A stretch of 64,000 bases of DNA from contig CM060731.1 of assembly GCA_030704615.1 (NCBI GenBank), positions 92,422,756 through 92,486,755 of the forward strand, given 5' to 3'. The stretch comes from Takakia lepidozioides. Taxonomy: Eukaryota; Streptophyta; Takakiopsida; Takakiales; Takakiaceae. Each line of letters starts with the position of its first letter. The first letter of the stretch is position 1. Made by a program: the position numbers and the translations under genes. Below, in pieces: positions 32,155-44,190 of the stretch. The notes under the pieces are model-generated. The model did not search any database. It worked only from the letters and a program-made list of their open reading frames with translations, and had not been told where the DNA came from.

Positions 32155-34702
32155 GTGGGCAGCTCAGCAGCCATTTGTGTAATGTTACAAAAGTCTGGAA
32201 CCATCAAACCTTCAAGCATCTTTCACATAACAGGGACCAAGTGTGGCAGTATTGTTGATGCACGCCAAGTGTTTGACAAAATGTATGAAAGGGATATGTT
32301 TACATGGAATATAATGATTTTTCGTTATGCCAAGTATGGGTGTGGTGGGGAGGCTCTCAACATCTATGCCCGTATGCAACAAAAAGCGGTGCAGCCTGAC
32401 AGGATCACATTCATTTCTTTTCTCAATGTATGTGCCATCAAAGAGCCCTCAAAAAGGGAAAACAAGTCCATTCTGACATTAGGAAGTTGAAATTGCTCCA
32501 GATGTTATCCTGGAGACTGCCCTCCTTGACATGTATGCCAAATGTGGGAGCATGAAGGATGCACGTCAAGTGTTCAATAAAATGCCAAAACGAAATGTGG
32601 TCTCATGGAACGCAATGATGACGGGATGTGCTCAACATGGCTGTGGTAGGGAGGCCTTTGAGATGTATGAGCAAATGCAACAGGAAGGAACGGTGCCCGA
32701 CATGGTCACATTCATTTGCATTCTAAATGCGTGTGCCAGGCTTGGGGTACTGGAAAAGTGTAGAGAGGTCCATGCTGACATCATCAAAGCGGGTATCCCA
32801 TCATATACTAATTTGGAAACTGCACTCGTCAACATGTATGCGAAATGCAGGAGCATGAAGAATGCACATCAAGTGTTCGACAATATGGCTAAAAGAGATG
32901 TGATCTCCTGGAATGCCCTGACTACAGGATATGCTCAGCATGGGTGTGGCAGGGAGGCTTTCAAGATCTGCAAATGCAACAGGAAGGTGTGCTGCCCAAC
33001 AGGGTGGCATTCATTTGCGTTCTCAATGCATGTGCCAGCACAGGAGCTCTTGAAAAGGGTAACAGCTCCACGCTGACATCATCAAGGTGGGATTTGCCTC
33101 GTATATAAATTTGGAGAATACCCTCATCGACATGTATTCCAAATGCAGGAGCATGAAGGATGCTCAGCAATTGTTTGAAAATATGGCTAAACAAAATGTT
33201 GTGTCCTGGAACTCCCATGATCACAGGGTATGTTGAGCATGGGTGGGGCGGGAAGGCTTTTGAGATGTATGAGCAAATGCAACGGGAAGGTGTGACACCC
33301 GACAGGGTCACATTTATTTCCGTTCTCAATGGTTGTGCTAGCTTAGGAGTCTTGGAAAAGGGCAGAGAGGTCCATGCTGATATCAGGAAAGCTGGATGTG
33401 AACCATGTTTAAATTTGGAGAATACTGCCAAATGTGGGAGCATAAAGGATGCGCATCAAATCTTTGACAATATGCTTCAACGAGACATAGTCTCATGGAA
33501 CACCACGATTGCAGGCAATGCTCAGCATGGGTGCAGTAGGGAGGCTTTCCAGATCTATGAGCAAATGCAACGAGAAGGAGTGACACCCGGGGTCACATTT
33601 ATTTGTGTTCTCAATGCATGTGCCACCCTAGGAGCCCTGGGAAAGGGCGAAGTGGTTCATGCTGGCATTGTTAAAGCTGGAATGATGTCATATGTGGGTT
33701 TGAGAATACCCTTGTCAATCTGTATGCCAAATGTGGGAGCACTGAAGATGCACGTCGTGTGTTTAGTAATATGAGGGCCTCGCTACCACACCCATGCTGA
33801 GCATAACCTGCAATCATGGCATTCCATGAAACCACATCTCGTTCAGCAACTATTTGAAGAAATGCAAGAGGATGGCTTGAAGCCGGACAATATCACGTTT
33901 ATCTCTCTTCTTTCTGCATGCAGCCATGTGGGCCTTGTGGATGAAGGGTGTCACTACTTTGACTCCTTGAGTCAAGATCATGGCATCACACCTCCAGCTG
34001 AGCATTTTGGCTGCATGGTTGACCTTCTTGGCCGTGGAGGGCGATTGTATGAGGCAGAGAACCTCATTAAGAAATGCCAAGCAAACCAGCTTCGATAGTG
34101 TGGGGGACCTTGCTTGGTGCCTCCAGGATCCATGGCAATGTGGAGGTAGAGAGCGCATGGCAATAAGCGTTTTTGAAAGTGATCCACAGGATGCTGCAAC
34201 TTATGTTCTGCTTTCGAACATCCATGCTGCGGCGGGCATGTGGGATGAGAGAGCAAAGGTGAGAATAATGATGGAGGAGAGAGGTGCCATAAAGGAGCCA
34301 GGGCGCAGCTGCATTGAGGTCAACAACCTGGTGCATTCTTTTCTTGGAGGAGATACATTGCATCCTTGTATTGAGAAGATCCACGCAAAGTTGCAGAAAT
34401 TGTCTCTGTTGATGACCAACGCTGGATACCTTCCTGACACATGCTTTGTATTGCGTGACTTGGAGGAACAAAAGATATTGTCTCTTCGTTACAACAGTGA
34501 AAAGCTGGCCATTGCTTTTGGTATTATCAGCACACCTCCTGGGACGCTTATCCGTGTCATAGAAAACCTTCGAGTTTGTGGTGACTGCCATTCAGCGATC
34601 AGGTTCATCTCAAAGATTGTTGGGCAGGCAGTTGTTGTACGAGATGCCAACCACTTTCACGACTTCCAAGACGGCATTTGTTCTTGTGAAGATTACTGGT
34701 GA
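32155..34702 (+). pseudogene. PPR-DYW protein (PLS class), frameshifted
   Basis: DYW-class PPR proteins edit C to U in organelle transcripts: the repeats read RNA and the DYW domain is the cytidine deaminase. Repeats are obvious, e.g. NMYAKCRSMKNAHQVFDNM, ISWNALTTGYAQHGCGREA and EMYEQMQREGVTPDRVTFI. Then come the E/E+ region (YVLLSNIHAAAGMWDERA) and a complete DYW end with HSEKLA-like NSEKLAIAFGI, CGDCHSAI and final SCEDYW at 34702. The deaminase signature pieces (SEKLA as HxE-type, CxxCH) are present, although the usual His is Asn (YNSEKLA). The reading frame changes at about 32455, 32495, 33060, 33215, 33705, 33780-33830, 34075 and 34155. No splice sites explain these, so it is a pseudogene unless the sequence has errors. 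The N-terminus is missing. Confidence 0.75.
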
Positions 34703-36209
34703 AACAAGCAGCATGCATGAAAAGAAAGTCCGCCGGACGAAATTTGAGGGGCATCGTGGCTTGTCATTATCATAGAATGTACTCATGCCACTCCCTGTGA
34801 ACGTTAGCTTGCCATATAGCCTTACGGCCATTGATCCTGCAGGAAACTAACCCTCCCAGAGCCTTTCGTGGGGTTTGCACCCACCACTAGGGTTTGTCAG
34901 TATCACAGAGTAAAGTTACAAGAAGTGGTCTGAATGAGTCAGTCAGTATTTCATGTGATTATCAGGTAAGTCAGAGAACGTCACATCGTGGGAGATTGTT
35001 GGGAGAACACATATGATGATTACTTATGGGGTTCAGACTTCTTGGCTGGAATCAAAGTGGAACCTGCTCACAAGTCAGAAGGCAAAGGAGGATTAAGGTT
35101 GAACTAGGTGCTCCTTTATTCTCTTTGTTGTGACTGGGATTCCTTATACATACTGACACCGGCTCCTGCTTTTGCCACAAGAGCCAGAGGTTTTCCAAAT
35201 TGGGGTACCCTCGGTCCTGAAGCACACATTTCCTAGAGGGTGAGGTGAGCACTCGGCTTTGCAGTCGATGATCAATTAGTCCCAAGGCGACTATATACCT
35301 GTTACTATGAATGAGTCAGCTGTTATCCGTAATCTGAGCCCTTCAACCTCCTTCAATCACACTAGAGAGCCCTATTTGCAACAAAAAAAATTAATACATC
35401 AGTGGCGCGGTGATTCTTCAAGAAGGTGACCTTTGTTTGAATTCTGTATATGCACATAGAATCAGGTCACAACTGTCAATTGGGACAGATTGCATACACT
35501 GCTTACACGCTACCCTGCCTCAACAAGCCATTTTTGCATGCCCAGAAATGTCACGGTGGCAGACTGAGGGCTGTCCAAAGAGGAAAACAATCAAACTGAT
35601 CTAGACTTGGCTGCAAGTCCAACAGAAAGTTCAAATTGAAAGAGGGAAATTAGATGTTGTGGACGTGACTGACTGGCTTCCTTGATTTTCTGTACAGAAG
35701 ATATTTTGTATCTTCATCGGAGGGACCCTGCTTGCACAAAACATCCATCCATGGTCCCAAAGATCATCCGTTTGTGTATGATTCCAGCCGTGATTCGACC
35801 CGTTATTCCAACCGTGATATACACACCCGTGATCCACCAGGGTTATTAGTCTTCAAAGGGAGGCCTTGTAGTTAATTACGGCAGAGGGGCAGGGTGCCCC
35901 CGAAGAGATTTGCAGGCAGGTGGTAGGGATCGGTGTCGGAGAGAAGGATTACAGTGATTGGAAACAAGTTACAGATTGGGTTTTGGTCGTATCTCGGCTG
36001 CGTGAGTGATCAAGAAACGAAGGCAGACCCTCCTGTGTCCCTCTCTCTTTCAACCTCTCTCAACAAAATCCTCCAACCATCCGTCTAGATTGGAAAGAAG
36101 TTCACCATTTGGATCCGTTTGTGTGCGATTTCTTACCACTTGGGCGAAGAGAGAGAGAGGGGCGCGGAGAGATTCCCTGCGCAGGGAATTGAAAGGGGAG
36201 GGGATCGTG
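34703..36209. other. Intergenic; no gene recognised
   Basis: Non-repetitive sequence between the PPR pseudogene and the next gene. No domain on either strand. The last 200 bp before 36210 is probably 5' UTR of the downstream gene and includes CTCTCTCTTTC pyrimidine tracts. Confidence 0.45.
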
Positions 36210-39200
36210 ATGGCGCATCACGGCGTGGAGATGGTGGTGGCGGTGGGAGAGGTGGCAGAAGTTGCCCTGGGAGCCCTGGAGTGGCGTCATGACCGGGTGG
36301 CCGCTCAAGTAACTGCGAAAGAGTGGGAATGCGCCGAGGCTGAAGGAGAACTGGATCTGCAAAGGAGGGAGAATATGCAGCTGCGGGCTACCGTAGCCTT
36401 GTATGAGCAAGCATTTCAACAGTTGCAGACGCAGACGGGGTACAAGGGGACATTATCTGTAGAACGCGCCATGGATGTAAGTGCTTTCTGGTAGTTCCCA
36501 TTTATGTTATCCTTGTGCGCGAGTGTTCAGAGCAGTGACTTCAGCGACCAATACGATCGGGAGTCTTTTAGAATTTATGGCACTTGTATCCCTACTGTTC
36601 TCAAATTATTCGTAGGATGGATTCTCACATCGGGGGTTCCATTATGCTGACTGTGTTGTTTGACTCACGAACCTTCATGTCTCAACAACGGGATTTTTAT
36701 AGTGGGCCGGTGTTCCAACCTCGTTGGCGAATTGCGAGGATGAGCGGGGCGTATTTCTGTCGTTTGTCGAATCAAATGACATGCCCAGGCCATTGCATAG
36801 TTTCTTCTCTCTCACAGAAGTGATACATTACTGCCCAGGAACCAAATTCTAGCCTGATCCTTGTTTGTGGTATGGATTTGACAGTTGTACGAGCAAGTAA
36901 AGAAGAGAGTGGCATCACCCTCATTCCTGGAGAAATTAAAGGCACCCCCAGAAAATGTGAATGACCAACTATCCGATGCCACCCTGATGAAAACAGAAGG
37001 TGATTTTTTTTCATGGTAACTGTGCCATCTGGTAGTATTATTTTTGGCATAATCAATGTGCTTTTAGGGGGGTGAGGGGAAACGTTAACTTGTGCTAGAA
37101 AAATGTTCTTTCTGCGTGCTTGTTCACTGATGTGGGTATTGTGAGGGTGTTTGCAACCAATGCAGAGGGCATGTTTGTGAAGGCTGATGTGGATGACCCA
37201 AACTGGTGGCTATGGCTTTCGGAGAATGAGATGATTTGTGGGGAGCCTAAAGAGGTTCTTGATGGCCTGGACTCAGATGGTTATGTGCTAGTTAGCCAGG
37301 AGGATATTGTGGATAGCATTGCAAGTTTTATGGCCCGTTACATTTCCTCTGTCCCACAAGCAAAGGTAGACATTCTAACCATCTTAGGAAAGAAAAGTAG
37401 ATTTCTGAGTCTCTTTTTCATATCCCCAACCCGCAAAGAAGGATCTTGGTCAGTTTCACAGACTCTGGGAGAAGTTTGGATATTAAAGGGGGTTTGTGGG
37501 TTCATACCGCAATTGTTAGTCAGCCAGGAGATTTGTAAAATCACTAAGTCTACAGGTGGAAGACTATATGACAGCTGTTGCATTGGAATAACATAATAAA
37601 GTAGCAATATTTGTCTTCTCCTTCAAAGTGAAGCAAAATGCTTAAATTTGGAAACCAAGCCTCATGATGAAACTGAAGTGGAGCATGTTATACAGCATGA
37701 GGTATCAAATGTTAAACAGAATGTACTCCTGAGATGTTGTTTGCTGCAGCCTTGTGGCCGTAGACCGCAAATGTTAAACAGAGTACTCTCAAGTGTCATC
37801 AGCATATGGAGTCTTTTGCTTTTGTAGGGATGCTATCGATTCTCTGGTGCTAACACAGGCTAGTCTGTTCTATGTTGAGATGGCAGAACTTAACGCCCAA
37901 GGAACTGCAACAAGGTATGTCTGGAAGCTTTTGGTCCTCACGCAATCTGTCCTCTTTGTTAAGCTTTCTTGTCCTTGATTACATTTCCTATCTATCGCTT
38001 AGTGTTGCTTGCCTATCATACTAAAGTACTCTCTCTCTCTCTCTCTCTCCTGTAGCATTCAACGACAGAGGAGAGGGAGGAAGTGATCTTAAGTGGCAGT
38101 GGGGTAGCCAAGAGATCCCGGTCCTCCCTTCCTACACTTACCTGGGCGTTGAGTTTTCCTCCAATTGTAATTGGGATGCACATATCCGGAAAGTTGTTCA
38201 AACTGGCAAGGGCAAAGCCCTGGGGCTCACTAAATTTTTCCACTGCAGAGGGGTCAACTCTGAGGTTAAGAAAACCATGCTTTGTCGCGTTATTAGACCT
38301 GCCTTGGAGTATGGATCTGCAATATGGGTTGATAACTCCAACCAGGCTAAGTCTCTAGAATCCATTCAAGTGGGGGTGCTTAAGGAGAGTATGTCAGCAT
38401 GCTCCAAAACAGCCAATGTGGCTGTTCGGGGTGAGTTTGGCATTCCGTCCTTAAGCTCCCGACAAGATGAATTCAAGGTCAGATGGTGGGGTCAGCTGCA
38501 ACATATGTCCAACACCAGATATCCTAAGTTAATCGACTCTATATCTTGGAAACAGGACCGCCCTGTCAAACAGGCTGAGTCCTGGCAGAAGAGAGTAGAA
38601 GAGATTCTCAAGGACCTGGACCTGGAACCGCAAGTCTTGACCCTGCTGGATAAATCTGACTTAGAGGCTGTAGTGTCCAAAGCCATGTCTGTTGCCATGA
38701 GATTGTCTGATGAAAATGAAGTTAGGCAGAAAACTTCCCTGAACTTGTTTCCAGTCAGTGACATGGGGGAGGACATCTTGGATGACCTCAAGGGTCTACC
38801 CACTCTCGGCACTAGACTGAAATTTAAACTCAGGGCAGGAAGCCTACCTTTGAACAGCAAACAGAAGCAGAGAGGAAAGGGAGATTGCAATTGCCCGTTG
38901 TGTGGGCAACCTGAAGACAGTATTCATTTTCTGATACACTGTCCGGGGTTCTCTCACCAAAGAGACACTCTCTTCAAATCTATCAAGGGAATTGTGCCTG
39001 TACCTCTGTTTACCAACTTTGAAAGTCTCGAGGCTGAGCCAAAAGCCCAGGCCCTCCTGAGGCCTAGTTTTTGGGCAAATCACACACAGCAGATTGATGC
39101 TTGTGTGAAGGGATTTCTAGAGGATATCTGGAAAACCCGGATTAATTCTATATATGAAGGTAAGTCTTACTACCAACGTCAGCCCCTGACAGAGGTAGGT

Positions 39201-40035
39201 TCTGTCCCTTTTGTTTCCGCTCAAACTGGGCACGGGGTCAATGGCCACAAGGCTACGGCAAACAACGTCTTATGAGTACAATCTCTCTCTCTCCTCTCTA
39301 CGGCTACGGCAAACAAAATCTTTCAGTCTCTCCTCTCTCTTACCTCCCCTGCATCCCCTTTTCTTCTCAGGCGGTGGGTCAATCGCCACATGCTAATGGG
39401 GGAGTCTAATTAGTATTCTCTCTGTGTGTCTCTGGCTCAGTTGCATGGCAACTTCATGATGAGCAAATGTTCTGCAAGGTTGTGTTGCAAATTGACATGG
39501 TCTAGTGTGGCGGTGGTTTGAGAGCAGTGATGACACAAGCGTTCAGTAAGGCTGAGAAGAAAGGGAAATTTCGCAAGTTGTGGGAGACCGGCAAGTTCCT
39601 GTACACAGCTGGTTCCTGGGGTGCCACAGCTTTTTCGTGAGTTTCCAAACTGATTGCACCATGCATTTAACAGAATGTTAGATGTATAGGACATTAAGCT
39701 GAGTACCTGTTTAAGTCATAGCTGGAAAAATGCAGGTTGGGATCCTTGGCTTTCCCCTTTTGTCTGAAATTAAACATCTGCCCCAATACTACCAGATAGT
39801 TCAGACCACTTTTCGCCCCTCCCTGTCAATGGCCAGTCAATGCCAGAGGAAACATTGGTCTACATACAATGCCTTGGGGTGGACTCTAGGCTAATCTTTA
39901 TGCTGGATGTTCAAATAATTGATGTTGGTTCTGCTTGGTTGATGGAGCAGGGTCTGCAGGCATCCTATGGTACTTAGAGCTGCCTCCATGGCTGTTTGGA
40001 CATCATGCTGCATCATCCTGAAAATTTTAAAGTGA
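36210..40035 (+). CDS. Conserved plant protein of unknown function, spliced, LINE in an intron
   Basis: Exons: 36210-36476 (MAHHGVEMVVAVGEVAEVAL), 36885-36999 (LYEQVKKRVASPSFLEKL), 37166-37365 (DVDDPNWWLWLSENEM, YVLVSQEDIVDSIASFMARY), one containing about 39510-39636 (MTQAFSKAEKKGKFRKLWE, FLYTAGSWGATAF) and the last 39951-40035 (HPMVLRAASMAVWTSC, stop). Phases agree for exons 1-3 and for the last join. At least one small exon between 37366 and 39510 is missing from my model, possibly 37829-37917 (DAIDSLVLTQASLFYVEMAE). The order coiled coil, then acidic WW patch, then YVLVS.E..V..I..FMARYI, then a hydrophobic C-terminal segment resembles a plant family known only as uncharacterised. A C-terminal membrane anchor is possible. 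A LINE fragment (38055-39275) lies in the large intron without breaking the exons I can read. Confidence 0.65.
38055..39275 (+). mobile_element. 5'-truncated LINE: end of reverse transcriptase and zinc knuckle
   Basis: One open frame of about 406 codons from 38055 to a stop at 39275, same strand as the host gene. It begins inside the RT thumb (PSYTYLGVEFSSNCNWDAHI), continues with RPALEYGSAIW and ends with CPLCGQPEDSIHFLIHCPGF, a C-x2-C...H...C knuckle. The catalytic YxDD region is absent, so the copy is truncated at its 5' end as is usual for LINE insertions. It is open to the end, so it is fairly young or maintained. A CT microsatellite (38030-38050) and TGTAG precede it. The tail (39240-39400) has GGCTACGGCAAACAA repeated. 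Confidence 0.75.
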
Positions 40036-41309
40036 AGAGTACTTGGAAATGCTACCTCAATATATCAACTTGCTGTCCGCGGCAGCCAGCCTCAACATGC
40101 TTCATATATGTCCTCTGTGCATAATTCTTTGCTGTATATATGTACCATATCTTGGACTATAGTGGTTTTCGTGTTATGTTCGACATTTAGCTCTACACAA
40201 CTGGCTTCCTATACTTCTCTCGTATTGGTGAGTCCCTAGAGGGGGGGCCCTATAGGCCATGTTAATCTCCAATTATCTGAGTCTTTTGTGTGATCAGGTC
40301 GATGCCCTGACAAAATCTCCCTTTCTCTCCATCACATTGGCAAGTGAAGTGCAAGACGAGGTTTGTCTCTATGAGGGAGGCAGCCATCGCTTTACTGTAA
40401 AAATATGAAGGTTTTCTTGGAAGCTGATGGGGTAGTTGAGGGTTAAGGAAGTTGCCTATATTCTGGCCCAATCATTGATAGTAAAAAAGTTGGTTGGTTG
40501 ACTAGTCCGAATTTAATATTGGCCCTCCATCCCATGAATGACATGACTTCAGCCTCTCCAGCATTGAAAGGAAGTGTCCGGACTAGAAGTGAGCGACATT
40601 AGGCCGGACCGACTCCATGATGGAACTTCTACTTCACGCTAAAATTTGGGTCATGAGCTTAATTTGCCTTTCTTATTGTCTAAGGGCCAAAATTAGTGGG
40701 GCGTATTTTTCATGGTTTAGTTCTGGGTATCGGTCATGCCAATAGAAAGAGAGAGGAAAACTCTTGCTGAAGCAGGCGTAGTTACTGATGCCATTTCACT
40801 TTGAAGGTTGTGAAGCTCAAAATGCATGTAGGGTAGAGATGCTTCGTCCTCTTCCTGTATGCTCAAAATGGGGGGATGTAACTCAGGAAGTGAGCTTTAC
40901 GATGAGGAGGGAATCACTGGCAGAGGACCGACAGACAGATGCCACGGACATATGACATACACGCAACACAGCACATTCGTCCCTGACTCTGCTACACCAG
41001 TATGCCTACAGCACTCTCCCTTGTCACCCTTGTACAGAATCCGTCCACCAACCGCCCACATTCCTTTTCCCAGAAGCCTTTTATTGAGCAGCCACATCAT
41101 ATCCAAGTCATCACCACCTGGCGAGGCGCTACTGGCCCATCACGAGGCGGGCACAGCTAGGCATGGGGCCAAGAGTTAACGGTATAAAGCATTGAAGGGT
41201 ATTGTAACAGTATGTCTAGAGTATAAGTAGCTTCCAACAGCTCTCTACATTACATGGCGGCACCATAAAAGGTATGTCAGAACCAAATCGGGGCAAGGCA
41301 GGAACACGG
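40036..41309. other. Intergenic; no gene recognised
   Basis: 3' flank of the spliced gene. The plus-strand frame at 40859-41179 has no domain and a biased composition. Not called. Confidence 0.45.
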
Positions 41310-41570
41310 TGCCACTGAAAGGGGTGTGGGGTGCCGCACACCCCTTTTCAGGGGTTTTCTTTTTTCTTTTTTGGGGTTTTTTCTAGGTTTTTTTGTTTTG
41401 TTTTTTAGGGTTTTTTTAGGGTTTTTTTTTAGTGTGCGGTGCCACTGAAAGAGGTGTGCGGCGCACCCCTTTTCGGAGGTTTTGGTTTTCTTTTTTTTTT
41501 GGGTTTTTAGGGTTTTTTTTTAATTTATTTTTTCTCCGTAGATGCCACTGAAAGTGGTGTGCGATATATT
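41310..41570. repeat. Telomere-like repeat with GTGCGG hairpin, inverted copy
   Basis: Two units of TGCCACTGAAA(G)GGGTGTG..GC.CACCCCTTTT followed by TTTAGGGTTTTT tracts, in the orientation opposite to 43000-43300. With that copy it forms an inverted pair flanking the integrase fragment. Confidence 0.7.
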
Positions 41571-41704
41571 TGGCAATTGCCGCTCAAAATGGTGTCGTCT
41601 TGTTTGCAATATGGAGCATAGGTCAGCAGTTGACAATCCTACCTATTCATTGAAGCCATGTGCTCTTCTTTCATAATGGGGTCTAATTTCATCGTACTTT
41701 ACAT

Positions 41705-41884
41705 GCCTATTCCCACGGTTATAGGTCCAGCGGGAATAGGTACTCTTTGTTCGACCGCCCGTCCTATGGCATTTGCTGACAAGGCCTTCGCTCGCGCTAA
41801 CGTGGTATCCGCTCACGCTGATATGGCCTGAGCGTGGGCTCACACCACGTCAGCCCTGCGTGGCGCTCACCGCTCACGCCGTAG
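41705..41884. repeat. CGGTTATAGG / CACGTCA repeat end
   Basis: Starts with CACGGTTATAGGTCCAGCGG, followed by CTCACGC, TGACGTGG-like and CACGTCAGC words, and ends CTCACGCCGTAGCGTCGCT exactly where integrase coding begins. The same end lies at 57296-57457, where integrase sequence also begins right after CTCACGCCATTGCGTCG. Confidence 0.7.
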
Positions 41885-42660
41885 CGTCGCTCGTCTCAAA
41901 GGATAGTGATGGCGTTGCACAATTTTTCTTCAATGAGATCATCTTACAACACGGTTGCCCGTTGGAGATCCTAACTGACCAAAGGAAGGAATTCTGTAAC
42001 CAACTTATGCTCATCCTCTACCACACCCTGGATGATCATCAGACACGGATACGTCCTTATCACCCACAATGCAATGGTCTTACTGAGCAATTCAATCAGA
42101 CGATGTGCTTGATGCTGGAGAAGTGTGGAAGCCTCACACAAGATTGGGACAATATTCTTCTCCCTCATCTCATTTTTGCTTATAGAACAGTAGTTCAAGC
42201 CAGTACTGGGAAAACTCCATTTGAATTACTCTATGGTAGGACTTGTGTCTCTCCCATTCACCCCACCCTTTTGAATTCTGTAATAGTTGATCCTGAGAAT
42301 TGGAGTGCGTTCGTGGCTAAGTTGTAGGCCAAGCATACTCAGATGTTTGATGAGGCTAAGTTTAACATCTCCAAGGCACAACTGTCTCAGGCTAAGCAGT
42401 ATAACCGTAGGGTCGTGTATTCCTCTCGTTTTGTTGAAGGCCAGACTGTGCACTTGTGAAACTCCAGCATGGTCCCATTGAGAGTAAGTCTAAAACTAGG
42501 ATTGATGGCCTTATCTGATTCATGAGATGATTGCAGGCGACAAAGCCATGCTTCTCCCTCAACATCACACGGCTCTTTGAAATTCTTGAGCCAGTGCCCG
42601 TTACAGACTTGTTGCATTCTCGTCTTCAGTTTGATCTTACCTAAGTGAATGTTGAAGGGC
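41885..42660 (+). pseudogene. Ty3-type integrase fragment
   Basis: Open to 42327 and then interrupted by TAG (42326-42328) and TGA (near 42457), with readable coding beyond. Motifs: CPLEILTDQRKEFCNQLM (second catalytic Asp), RIRPYHPQCNGLTEQFNQT (catalytic Glu), FAYRTVVQASTGKTPFELLYG, then the C-terminal AKQYNRRVVYSSRFVEGQTV. The first Asp and the zinc domain are missing. It is preceded directly by the TATAGG/CACGTCA repeat end, so it is either the interior of that repeat or host to its insertion. Confidence 0.7.
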
Positions 42661-42999
42661 GCAAAGTGGAGATGATGCCGAAGAAGAAGACCAAGCTTTG
42701 AGTTGGCAGTAGGATCTGGTTTCTTTTGAACACTCGGCTTTGTAAATAGTTGTGCTTGATTAGGCTGTAGACATAGGGATTTGGATAGTTTTAGAGTTGT
42801 TTGTTTCTTTTTGAACTAGCCACAACTTGTAAGAGTTGGGGTTTTTCCCGCACTGCAGGTTTTTTCATCCCAGCTCGGCCTAAAGGTGGGAGCACTTCCA
42901 GCTCTCATTAGACAGTCACACTGGACTGGCGGAGCAAATTGCTACTAAGGTGATAACGTTCCAAGCTTGCATTTGGATCTAGAAGTGATTGCATTGTAC

Positions 43000-43300
43000 A
43001 CTAAAAAAAACCCCTAAAAAAAACCCTAAAAAACAAAAACAAATACCCCAAAAAGGAAAAAAAAAAAAAAACTCCTGAAAAGGGGTGTGCGCGGTAATGC
43101 CCTGAGTGGAGGGCATTCCCGGATTTTTGGGCCCGACACCGAGGGCGGCAAAAACCCTAAGAAAACCCTAAAAACCCTTTAAAAACCTAAAAAATCCCAA
43201 AAAAAGAAAAGAAAAATCCTGAAAAGGGGTGTGCGGCACCGCACACCACTTTCAGTGGCATCTGCGGGGAAAGTAAAACCCCCCTAAGAACCGGGGGGAC
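43000..43300. repeat. Telomere-like CCCTAAA repeat with GTGCGG hairpin
   Basis: AAACCCTAAAA tracts alternate with CTGAAAAGGGGTGTGCGG units and end in GGCACCGCACACCACTTTC and GTGGCATCTGCGGGGAAAG. It is the inverted partner of 41310-41570 and matches 47255-47640 in direct orientation. Confidence 0.7.
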
Positions 43301-44115
43301 TGTCAGCTCATATATTTTCGGGAGTTCTCTCTTTTCCTCCTTGTTAAGTTCACTTTAAGAGGTCTCGTTTGCAAGTGTGAATTGGCGCACACCTCTAGAA
43401 CCATCGACTCAAAAAGAATGAGGTGGCCATGTCCAGCCATGCATGCTGCACCAGATCACTTTACTTTGCTTGTTCTTCATTTGGTTCCTTGGTGGAACTG
43501 TGCGCTGGACATGTGCGCCATTGTGCACCACCCCGAAACGCCAACGCACATTTGTTTCGCAGTGTTTAATTATTTTTTTATCCCTAGTTTTGAGGGGGGC
43601 TGAAAAACAATTGTGCGTTAACGCATACTTGCTTTGCAATAGCCCAACTGGATTTTATTATTATTATTATTTTAATCTGGTTTTGACGGGGTCTTAAAAA
43701 CAAGTGTCCATTAACGCACACTTGCTTTGCAGCAGTCCAACTATATATATATATACATATTGACGGGGGCTGGAAAACAACTATGCCTGAGCGTAGCGCG
43801 TCAATCGGTGGGACGTTGCTCCTTTAAAAAATGAGAATAAAATGAAAGCAAGATAAATATTTTTTTTTCTTTAAAAAGAAAATAAAGTGATCGCACAATT
43901 GACGGTCATTTCTTTTTTTAATTTCAACAACTCCTGCAATGTGAACACACTAGCTTTGCAGCAGCCCAACGGGGGGGAGGAAAATAAATAAATAAAAATC
44001 GGTTTTGACAAAGGATGGAAAATAAAGTGTGCGTCAACACACACTTCTATTGCAGCAACCCAATATCTCTCCTATTGTTTTACATCCACGAATTATTTGC
44101 TATAGTTTTCTTTTG

Positions 44116-44190
44116 TAGTGTGAATTCATGAGGTGAAATTTTCTTGCCAAAAGAGTTTGTTTCAAAGTTGCTAGATGCATTACACTGTTC
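44116..44190. other. Two adjacent CACTA-type termini, left copy
   Basis: TTTTCTTTTGTAGTG ends at 44120 (an element lying to the left) and CATTACACTGTTCGGGG starts at 44178 (an element lying to the right; the matching word in the other copy reads CACTACACCGTTCGGGG). CACTA elements begin CACTA and end TAGTG. The spacer of 57 bp is shared by both copies. Confidence 0.6.

Noticed and set aside
32155-34702. Introns to explain the PPR frame changes
   Set aside because: Frames switch within a few bases inside conserved repeats with no missing or extra segment and no GT/AG pair. Single-base indels fit better.
36210-40035. Treating the LINE frame (38277-39275) as a host gene
   Set aside because: YLGVEF and the CPLCG...HFLIHC knuckle are LINE features, and host exons lie on both sides with matching style.
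40859-41179. 106-codon plus-strand frame
   Set aside because: No domain, no supporting context, and composition like the flanking noncoding DNA.
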